From contig NZ_JBHTCM010000010.1 of NCBI RefSeq assembly GCF_042665545.1, positions 186,001 to 250,000 of the forward strand: DNA of 64,000 nt, read 5' to 3'. The DNA is from Rhodocista pekingensis. GTDB lineage: Bacteria > Pseudomonadota > Alphaproteobacteria > Azospirillales > Azospirillaceae. Made by a program: the position numbers and the translations under genes. This document shows positions 54,242-62,935 of this stretch, one piece after another. Under the pieces are notes generated by a model. It was not told the DNA's origin and ran no database searches. It saw nothing but the letters and a program-made list of their open reading frames with translations. Positions within the stretch are counted from its first letter, which is position 1; each line of letters begins with the position of its first letter.

Positions 54242-54856
54242 TCAGCCGAAGGCCGTCGCCTGCATCGACGGCCTTCGGCCGGCGTCGTCGTACCAGTCCG
54301 CCAGCCGCGGTGCGAGGTTGCGCCAGCCCAGCGCGGCGTGGCGGAAATCCAGATAGGCAAGCGCCACGGCCAGGCCGATGTCGCCCAGGTCGAAGCGCCC
54401 CGGGTCCTCGGGCTCGCCGTCGGGGAAGCGGGTCTTCTCCAGCATCGGCACGGCGCGGCGCAGCGCCGCCGTCTGGCGCGACACCCAGGCGGCGGAGCGT
54501 TCCGCCGCCGGCCGCCGCCCCTCCAGCACGGCCGCGAAGGCCGCGTCGGTGACGCCGCGGGCCAGCGCCGCCAGCCGCAGCGCCCGCCAGCGCGCCGGCC
54601 CGATCGGGGCCAGCAGCCGCGGCGCCGGGCCGGAGGCGTCCAGCCATTCCGCGATCAGATCGCTGTCCACCAGCGTCGTCCCGTCCCCCAGGTCGAGGGC
54701 GGGCACCTTGGACAGGGGATTGACGGCCAGCAGGGCCGCCGGGTCCGACCAGGGATCGCAGAGCACGGTCTCCACCGCGTTCTCCAGCCCCTTCTCCCGG
54801 ACCACCACCAGCACCTTGCGCGCATAGGGCGAGGTGCCGTTGACATAGAGCTTCAT
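54242..54856 (-). CDS. glutathione S-transferase family protein
   Basis: This 204-residue protein has the thioredoxin-like N-terminal domain (MKLYVNGTSPYARKVLVVVREKGLEN, then NPLSKVPALDLGDGTTLVDSDLIAEWLD) and an all-helical C-terminal domain. The Ser/Tyr near residue 9-11 is in the position of catalytic residues of the beta/omega-like classes. It conjugates or reduces electrophiles with glutathione. It lies convergent to dps2. Confidence 0.9.
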   Translation of the reverse strand: MKLYVNGTSPYARKVLVVVREKGLENAVETVLCDPWSDPAALLAVNPLSKVPALDLGDGTTLVDSDLIAEWLDASGPAPRLLAPIGPARWRALRLAALARGVTDAAFAAVLEGRRPAAERSAAWVSRQTAALRRAVPMLEKTRFPDGEPEDPGRFDLGDIGLAVALAYLDFRHAALGWRNLAPRLADWYDDAGRRPSMQATAFG

Positions 54857-55032
54857 CGCCTGTTCCCCGCAGCGCCTGTTCCCCGGGTCCCGGTCCGCGC
54901 TCCCGTGTTCGTCCGCGTCGCCTCCTGCCGCCCCGGACGGCGGGCACCGGACCGTGAGCGGCGTCAGCGACGGACAGGGACGAACAGGCGGGAGGCGGCG
55001 TCCTCCCGCCCGGCCGGACGGAGAGGCGGTGA

Positions 55033-55845
55033 TCAGTGCGTGACCAGCAGCGGCACCTTGGTGTGCTGCAGGACGTACTTGCTGACGCCGCCGAGGATGC
55101 GGGTGCGCAGCCGGCTGTGGCCGTAGACGCCCATCACGATCAGCCCGGCCCCGGCGATCCGCGCCTCCTCCAGGATGGTGTCGCCGACATCGTGGTCGTC
55201 GGCGCCGATGGTGCGCAGTTCCACCTGGACGCCGTGCTCGGCCAGGAACTGCGACAGGCCGGCGCCGGGCAGGTCCTTGGCACCGTGCGGCTGGGCACAG
55301 ACGACGGTGACGCCCTCGGCTTCCTTCAGCAGCGGCAACGCGTCGCGCACCGCCGACGCCGCCTCCCGCGACGACTTCCAGGCGATCAGGATGCGGGTGG
55401 GGTCGATCACGCTGTCGCGGCCCTGGGGCAGCACGATCACCGGCGCGCTGGCGGCGAAGGGCAGGAACTCCGTCAGGTCGGCATGGAAATCGTTGAAGGC
55501 GCTGCGCGGCGCGTCCTGGCTGATGATGATCGCGTCCGCGTAGCGGCCATGCAGGGCGAGGTGCTCGGCGGCGTCGCCCAACTCCATCAGGAATTCGTGG
55601 CGCAGCCCGTTGCGACCGCAGACCGCCTCGAAATGCTCCCGCGCCTCGGCCGACACCTCCTCCGCCCGCAGCACGGCATCGCGCATGGAGACGCCATAGG
55701 GCAGGCCGGGAAGCTGCATGGGCAGGCAGATGAACAGGCCGCGCAGCCGCGCCTGCTGGCGGGCCGCGAACTCGGCCGCGATCTCCACCCGCCGACGGCT
55801 GTCAGGATCGGGGCCGATGTGGACGAGGACGGTCTTGAATCCCAT
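55033..55845 (-). CDS. universal stress protein, two tandem USP domains
   Basis: This 270-residue protein has two USP halves (about 1-140 and 150-270). The first begins MGFKTVLVHIGPDPDSRRRVEIAAEFAAR. The second ends GVYGHSRLRTRILGGVSKYVLQHTKVPLLVTH, which has the G-x2-G-x9-G-S ATP-binding pattern. Tandem USPs are typical of stress or low-oxygen responses. The start at 55845 is set by GAGGAAGCACCC before it. Confidence 0.92.
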   Translation of the reverse strand: MGFKTVLVHIGPDPDSRRRVEIAAEFAARQQARLRGLFICLPMQLPGLPYGVSMRDAVLRAEEVSAEAREHFEAVCGRNGLRHEFLMELGDAAEHLALHGRYADAIIISQDAPRSAFNDFHADLTEFLPFAASAPVIVLPQGRDSVIDPTRILIAWKSSREAASAVRDALPLLKEAEGVTVVCAQPHGAKDLPGAGLSQFLAEHGVQVELRTIGADDHDVGDTILEEARIAGAGLIVMGVYGHSRLRTRILGGVSKYVLQHTKVPLLVTH

Positions 55846-56073
55846 GGGTGCTTCCTCGGTCGGTGCCGGTCTTCGCCGGCGGGCTTTTCTGTCGGACATG
55901 GAGCCGGCGGCCCGGACGCGGCAGGCGGACAGCCAGCCGGGCCACCCTGTTACCGTGGTGGCACACCCCGCGGCCAACCATGACCTGCGTCAAGGATACG
56001 CTGGCGGGGGCTGTCCGCACTTCCTAAAAATGGGGCAAGGGCCGCACTTACGCGGCCCGTCCGGGAGGAAGCC

Positions 56074-56238
56074 ATGACGGCCCGCCGTGGATGCCTGAAT
56101 TTTGCCGCCCTGGGTTGTGCCCTGGCCCTGGCCGCCGCCTTTTCGCCCGCCGAGGCGCAGAGCGCCGACCGGACGGACCCGAAGCCGGCCCCGCGCCCGT
56201 CCCAGGCCGAGGCCATGCCCCTGGGCGAGGCGGCCTGA
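56074..56238 (+). CDS. small secreted protein (54 residues)
   Basis: ATG at 56074 is preceded by GGGAGGAAGCC, a strong ribosome-binding site. It encodes 54 residues with a signal peptide (CLNFAALGCALALAAAFSPAEA, likely cleaved after AEA) and a short polar tail rich in Pro (ADRTDPKPAPRPSQAEAMP). No family is recognised. The mature peptide would be only about 26 residues. It is divergent from the USP gene and lies just before a stretch with an inverted repeat. Confidence 0.6.
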   Translation: MTARRGCLNFAALGCALALAAAFSPAEAQSADRTDPKPAPRPSQAEAMPLGEAA

Positions 56239-56335
56239 TCCGGCCCCGCCGCGATCTCCCGGACCTGCGCGCGGCCGCACGGCCCCTCGGAGGGAGAGGT
56301 GCGCTGCCCCGCAGGGAGAAGGCCCCGGCCCCGCC

Positions 56336-56359
56336 GGTTGTCAGGACTGGCTGACAACC
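56336..56359. repeat. perfect 9-bp inverted repeat, operator-like
   Basis: GGTTGTCAG and CTGACAACC flank a 6-bp centre. The spacing and symmetry are those of a dimeric repressor site. Confidence 0.55.
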
Positions 56360-56547
56360 CGTTCCGGCGCGCCGACGGAAAACACTGAATTATCAGAATA
56401 TTACGCGGTTGGCCCCGGACTTGCGTAAGCCCGCCCCCGCGATCCGGGCCGCGTGAGACGGGGTCCGGCCCGTGGCCGGGCCCGGTCCCCCATCGGCTCC
56501 GGTCGAGCTTCCGCCACCGCCGCGGCATTTCCCGCGGCGGCACTCAA

Positions 56548-56581
56548 GGGCGGCGGCCCGCCTGCGCCGCCGCCCGTTTTT
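56548..56581 (+). terminator. plus-strand rho-independent terminator
   Basis: GGGCGGCGG (56548-56556) and CCGCCGCCC (56567-56575) form a perfect 9-bp stem followed by GTTTTT. It lies 310 bp after the 54-residue gene and opposes the end of aspC. Confidence 0.75.
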
Positions 56582-56612
56582 CCGGTCCCTGATCGCCGCC
56601 CCTGCCGGGGCG

Positions 56613-57818
56613 TCAGCGCAGCGAGGCGCAGAAGCGCTGGATGCGGCGGCAGGCCTCTTCCAGCACTGTCTCCGACGTGGCGTAGCTGATACGGAAGTGC
56701 GGCGACAGGCCGAAGGCCGCGCCATGCACGACGGCCACGCCCTCCGCCTCCAGCAGCTCGGTGGCGAAATCCTCGTCGCTGCCGATCACCCGGCCGCCGG
56801 GGGTGGAGAGCCCCAGCGTGGCGGCGCAGGAGGGATAGACGTAGAACGCCCCCTCCGGATTCGGGCAGGACAGGCCCTTCGCCTGGTTCAGCATGCTGAC
56901 CACGAGGTCGCGGCGGCGGGCGAACACCTCGGCCTGGCGGGGAATGTAGTCCTGCGGGCCGTTCAGCGCCTCGGTCGCCGCCGCCTGGGAGATGGAGGTG
57001 GGGTTGGAGGTGGACTGGCTCTGGATCACGCCCATCGCCTTGATCAGCTCCTTCGGCCCGCCGGCAAAGCCGATGCGCCAGCCGGTCATGCTGTACGCCT
57101 TGGAGACGCCGTTGACCGTGAGCGTGCGGCCCAGAAGACCGGGCACCACCTGGGCGATGGTGGCGAAGCGGAAGCCGTCATAGACTAGGTGCTCGTACAT
57201 GTCGTCGCTCATCACCCAGACCTGGGGATGGCGCAGCAGCACCTCCCCCAGGGCCGCCAGCTCGGCGGCCGTATAGGCGGCGCCGGTGGGGTTGGAGGGC
57301 GAGTTCAGGATCAGCCACTTGGTGCGCGGCGTGATGGCCGCCTCCAGCGCCGCGGGCGTCAGTTTGAAGCCGGCCTCCGCCGGGCAGGCGACGGGCACCG
57401 GCGTGCCCTCGGCCAGCAGCACCATGTCCGGATAGCTGACCCAGTAGGGCGCCGGCACGATCACCTCGTCGCCCGGATCGAGCGTCGCCAGCAGGGCGTT
57501 GAAGAGCACCTGCTTGCCGCCGGTGCCGACGGTGATCTGCGTCGCCGGGTCGTATTCCAGCCCGTTGTCGCGGCGGAACTTGGCGGCCACGGCCTTCTTC
57601 AGCTCGGGCGTGCCGTCCACGTCGGTGTACTTGGTGAAGCCGCGGCGGATCGCCTCGATGGCGGCGTCCTTGATGCTGTCCGGCGTGTCGAAGTCCGGCT
57701 CCCCCGCCCCCAGCCCGATGACGTCGCGCCCCGCGGCCTTCAGCGCGCGGGCCTTGGAGGTGACGGCGATGGTGGCCGACGGCTTGATGCGGGAAAGACG
57801 GCTGGCGAGGAACGGCAT
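56613..57818 (-). CDS. aspC: aspartate aminotransferase (class I)
   Basis: This 401-residue PLP enzyme has the Schiff-base lysine motif NGVSKAYSMTGWRIGFAGG, the NSPSNPTGAAYT substrate-binding segment and the cofactor Asp/Tyr stretch (WVMSDDMYEHLVYDG). The N-terminus LASRLSRIKPSATIAVTSKARALKAAGRDVIGLGAGEPDFDTPD is that of alphaproteobacterial AspC/AatA. It transfers amino groups between aspartate and 2-oxoglutarate (or prephenate in some relatives). The start at 57818 is supported by family length. Confidence 0.94.
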   Translation of the reverse strand: MPFLASRLSRIKPSATIAVTSKARALKAAGRDVIGLGAGEPDFDTPDSIKDAAIEAIRRGFTKYTDVDGTPELKKAVAAKFRRDNGLEYDPATQITVGTGGKQVLFNALLATLDPGDEVIVPAPYWVSYPDMVLLAEGTPVPVACPAEAGFKLTPAALEAAITPRTKWLILNSPSNPTGAAYTAAELAALGEVLLRHPQVWVMSDDMYEHLVYDGFRFATIAQVVPGLLGRTLTVNGVSKAYSMTGWRIGFAGGPKELIKAMGVIQSQSTSNPTSISQAAATEALNGPQDYIPRQAEVFARRRDLVVSMLNQAKGLSCPNPEGAFYVYPSCAATLGLSTPGGRVIGSDEDFATELLEAEGVAVVHGAAFGLSPHFRISYATSETVLEEACRRIQRFCASLR

Positions 57819-58255
57819 GGCTGGCCCCGGGGCGGTGGTCGGTGGATCGGTCCGGGCGGACGGGCCGCGACGGTACGCCCCAGGCTCCGGAGGGGCAAGG
57901 GCCAGCCGCGGCAGGGGTGCGATGCGGCGGCGGGCGGTGGGAGGCGGGGGGCGGGGCACCATGGAGGCACGGAGGACACGGGAGGGGCACGGAGGGCGCA
58001 GAAGGGGCGCAGGAAGGGCACTGCCTGCCGGGGTCACGCGGAATCGCACAGGGGCGGCGGCAGGCGCTTGGCGGGCGGTCATTCAGGACACGGATGAACA
58101 CGGATGATGTCTGTTCCTATCCGTGCCATCCGTGCGCCGGCGCAGCCGGCATCCGTGGCCATCCGCGTTCCCTGCCCTACGCCTGGGGGTGTCGGCCCTC
58201 GCTACGCTCGCGCCTTCCTACCGGGGCGGCCCGGTGAGAAGGTCCGGCGGGGCGC
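57819..58255. other. gene-free stretch with ATCCGTG heptamer cluster
   Basis: It contains two elements. One is GGCACGGAGG-like repeats (57970-58000). The other is a cluster of the heptamer CACGGAT (58089-58095, 58099-58105) and its complement ATCCGTG (58119-58125, 58128-58134, 58151-58157, plus a variant at 58161), able to fold into a hairpin. No protein gene is convincing. It lies downstream of uvrB and upstream of aspC, both on the minus strand. Confidence 0.6.
58089..58167. repeat. interspersed ATCCGTG/CACGGAT repeats with hairpin symmetry
   Basis: Two CACGGAT copies 3 bp apart are followed, after a 13-nt loop, by two ATCCGTG copies 2 bp apart, so the pair can form a stem. A third ATCCGTG and a variant ATCCGCG follow. 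Similar words occur between genes of many genomes, as I recall; their role is unclear. Confidence 0.75.
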
Positions 58256-60592
<2,337 letters not shown>

Positions 60593-60596
60593 GCCC

Positions 60597-61307
60597 CTAG
60601 GATAGGACGCGGCGGCCCGTCGTTCCAGTGCCCGATCCCGTTCTGTTCGCCCCGGCACGCCCGCCGGTGCGGCCGCTGGCCTGGGAGAACGCCTTGGACA
60701 GGGTGTCCCAGGCCGCGTCCAGGGCCGGCGAGGCGCCCCCGTCCTCCGCCGCCATGTCGCGGATCGCCTTGGCGAAATCGTCCATGACGCAGGTCCCCTT
60801 GGGCGGCCGGGGGCCGAGGTCGGCGCTGCGCGGGAACACCGTCAGCACCCGGATGCGGACCAGCGGGAAGCGGCCACGGATCGCCTGGATCAGGGGATGC
60901 AGCCTGACCACCGGATTGGGGAAGCTGCCGACCTTGCCCCCCGGCGCGACATAGCGCCAGAGGCCGGACCCGGCATTGGCCTTCACCGGCCCGACCACGT
61001 CGTGCGGGCCGGAATGGACCAGCAGCACCGAAGCCGGCAGCCGCAGCACATGGTCCACCTTCAGCACCTTGCCATGCCCGTCATGGATGCGGACATCGTG
61101 GATCGCCTCGAAGGGCAGCTCGTCCAGCACGATGCGGCGCTTGTAGAGGTCGGCGTCGTACTGCCGCGCCGACGGCATCCGGCGCCGCCGCGAGACCAGC
61201 GCCAGCAGCAGCACCAGGACGAGCACGGCCAGCACCAGCGCCAGGGCGCCGGCTGCGACCAGTTCGCCGGGCGTCAGGCCCGTCTGTTGCGGAAGCGCGG
61301 AGAGCAT
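60597..61307 (-). CDS. membrane-anchored NERD-like domain protein upstream of uvrB
   Basis: This 236-residue protein has one N-terminal membrane helix (LVAAGALALVLAVLVLVLLLALVSRR). A region (about 55-190) follows that resembles the nuclease-related NERD domain (RIVLDELPFEAIHDVRIHD, VDHVLRLPASVLLVHSG, VGPVKANAGSGLWRYV, NPVVRLHPLIQAIRGRF). The EvK-type catalytic motif of NERD is not evident, so it may be inactive. A Gly/Arg/Thr-rich tail ends it. Its stop is 4 nt before the uvrB start, so the two are probably co-transcribed and coupled. Confidence 0.55.
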   Translation of the reverse strand: MLSALPQQTGLTPGELVAAGALALVLAVLVLVLLLALVSRRRRMPSARQYDADLYKRRIVLDELPFEAIHDVRIHDGHGKVLKVDHVLRLPASVLLVHSGPHDVVGPVKANAGSGLWRYVAPGGKVGSFPNPVVRLHPLIQAIRGRFPLVRIRVLTVFPRSADLGPRPPKGTCVMDDFAKAIRDMAAEDGGASPALDAAWDTLSKAFSQASGRTGGRAGANRTGSGTGTTGRRVLS

Positions 61308-61452
61308 GGGGCTTGCTTAGCCCTTTTGCCGTCCCCTGTCACCTTTGCGGGGTCCCCTCCGCCGCGCATGCCATATCGCCGCTGCCACGCGCCCGGCCGT
61401 GGCGTTACGCTGCCGGGCGACAGGGGTACGGATCGCAGGTGGGGGAGCGACG

Positions 61453-62259
61453 ATGCCGGTGATGGCGAAGAAGGCGGTGCTGGTGACGGGGGCGGCGAAG
61501 GGCGTGGGAGCCGCCATCGCAGAGGATCTGGGGACCCACGGCTGGACCGTGGGCGTCCACTACTTCACCCAGAAGGATCTGGCCGACCAGGTGGTCGCCA
61601 ACATCCGCCGCAACGGCGGCACGGCCCACGCGCTCCAGGCCAATCTGGCGAGCGAGGCCGACACGGCGGAGCTGATCCCGCAGGCCTGCCAGACGCTGGG
61701 AGCGCTGACCCTGCTGGTCAACGCCGCCTCCGTCTTCGAGGACGATACGGCCATGACCGCCACCCGGCGCTGCTGGGACCGGCACATGGAGACGAACCTG
61801 CGGGCGCCGTTCGTGCTGATCCAGCACTTCGCCCGGCAGCTTCCCGAGAGCGAGAGCGGCTGTGTCATCAACGTGCTGGACCAGCGCGTGCTGAACCTGA
61901 CGCCGCACTATCTGAGCTACACCGTGTCGAAGGCCGGGCTGTGGACCCTGACCCGCACGCTGGCGCTGGCGCTGGCCCCGCGCATCCGGGTCAACGGCAT
62001 CGGCCCGGGGCAGGAGTTCCGCCCGGCGCGGGAAGCCGACGCCAAGGGCGCCACCCCGGCCGCGGCAACGCCGCCGCTGGACCCCGACGAACATGCCCGC
62101 AGCCTGCCGCTGCGCCGGCGCGTGGGCGTGGAGGAGGTCTGCCGCGCCATCCATTTCATCCTGGAGACACCGTCCCTGACCGGCCAGATGCTGGCGCTGG
62201 ATTCCGGCGAGCACATGGGCTGGGCGCTGCCGACCTCGGTCCTGCCGGGCGGGTCGTGA
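61453..62259 (+). CDS. SDR-family oxidoreductase, pteridine-reductase-like
   Basis: This 268-residue SDR has the cofactor motif VTGAAKGVGAAIAEDL, LLVNAAS (instead of NNAG), VLDQRVLNLTPHYLSYTVSKAGLWTLTRTLALALAPRIRVNGIGPG and a C-terminal GQMLALDSGEHMGW. The catalytic Tyr and Lys are in YTVSK. The pattern resembles FolM / PTR1 pteridine reductases that make tetrahydromonapterin or reduce folates. GGGGGAGCG sits 3 nt before the ATG. It is divergent from the NERD-like/uvrB operon. Confidence 0.82.
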   Translation: MPVMAKKAVLVTGAAKGVGAAIAEDLGTHGWTVGVHYFTQKDLADQVVANIRRNGGTAHALQANLASEADTAELIPQACQTLGALTLLVNAASVFEDDTAMTATRRCWDRHMETNLRAPFVLIQHFARQLPESESGCVINVLDQRVLNLTPHYLSYTVSKAGLWTLTRTLALALAPRIRVNGIGPGQEFRPAREADAKGATPAAATPPLDPDEHARSLPLRRRVGVEEVCRAIHFILETPSLTGQMLALDSGEHMGWALPTSVLPGGS

Positions 62260-62503
62260 GCCCGGTCCGGGGAAGCGGACACAGGGTCGCGGACGGGCGC
62301 AGGGACGGAGGCAGCGACGGAGGCAGGAAACGGGCATCCGCCCGAGGACTCCGGTCTGCGGTGCCGTCCCGGCACCCGGCGGGGAGAACCTGCATATCCG
62401 CGTGAAAGGGCGGGGCCAAGCCCTTGGCGCCGCTCTTGAGGTGGGGGGCGGCGGTGGTCCTGACCCAAGGATGGTTCGGTCCCTGAAATAAAGGAAGCCG
62501 AAG

Positions 62504-62728
62504 TTTTGCACACCCCCCGCCTGGGCCGTACCCCCCTGCCTGTCAAGCCGAAAAATCCGCCATGTGACGGGACAGTGACCCCTTGACTTGAAAAATTGTC
62601 AATGAAATCAAGGCTGTCATATTTCCTGCCCAAGAATTGGGCAGGGACGTGAAAGCCGCGGGGCGCTTAGGGTCCCACAGCACAGACCAGGGCTTATCCG
62701 CAGAGTTATCCACAGGAATCGTGGATGA
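62504..62728. promoter_or_regulatory. cluster of DnaA-box-like nonamers
   Basis: TTTTGCACA (62504-62512) and TTATCCACA (62706-62714) fit TT(A/T)TNCACA exactly. TTATCCGCA (62694-62702) has one mismatch. CGTGGATGA (62720-62728) is a two-mismatch reverse box. A GANTC site (GAATC, 62716-62720) lies between the last two. AT-rich DNA lies between the outer boxes. It may be an origin-like, DnaA-titrating or DnaA-regulated region. Confidence 0.5.
62596..62645 (+). promoter_or_regulatory. candidate promoter and adjoining palindrome before uvrC
   Basis: TTGTCA (62596-62601) with CATATT/ATATTT 16-17 nt later (62618-62624) is a plausible promoter. It is followed at once by the perfect 9-bp palindrome CCTGCCCAA-GAA-TTGGGCAGG (62625-62645), which would sit near the transcription start like an operator. 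Confidence 0.4.
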
Positions 62729-62935
62729 CTTCCCGACTACCCCTCTCCGAAGGGTGGGGCCGGACGATTCGACCGTCCGCCCCGGCCGTGGCGGGCGGGC
62801 TGCGGATCGGCGGCATCCCCGTGCCCCCCAGATGCGCTCCGGGAAGCGTTCCGGGAGCCGCCCCGTGGGTACTCCGGGGGCGGCATGCCGGGGTTGCCCG
62901 TCACCCGCGTTGACCGCCGCGGCGGGATCGGCCAC

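Larger units (their letters stand above)
56239..56612. other. gene-free stretch with inverted repeat, AT-rich block and plus-strand terminator
   Basis: It contains a perfect 9-bp inverted repeat (56336-56359), an unusually AT-rich block (56372-56410, with GAATTATCAGAATATTAC) and a plus-strand hairpin with five T residues (56548-56581). No protein gene is convincing on the plus strand. A small RNA between the AT-rich block and the terminator is possible. Confidence 0.5.
62260..62935. other. long gene-free stretch before uvrC
   Basis: About 675 bp hold no convincing gene. Notable parts are a GC hairpin GCCAAG/CTTGGC (62416-62429), an AT-rich stretch (62480-62625), DnaA-box-like nonamers, a perfect 9-bp palindrome (62625-62645) and a candidate promoter. 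A TTG-started frame 62637-62939 overlaps the uvrC start with ATGA, but its codon use is unlike the genes here. Confidence 0.7.

Noticed and set aside
62614..62632. PhoB-box-like CTGTCAT followed by CTG
   Set aside because: Only one half-site fits CTGTCAT; the second is poor and out of the 11-bp register.
61308..62935. LexA box near the uvrB and uvrC genes
   Set aside because: No GTTC-N7-GTTC or GAAC-N7-GAAC pair was found in the two leader regions.
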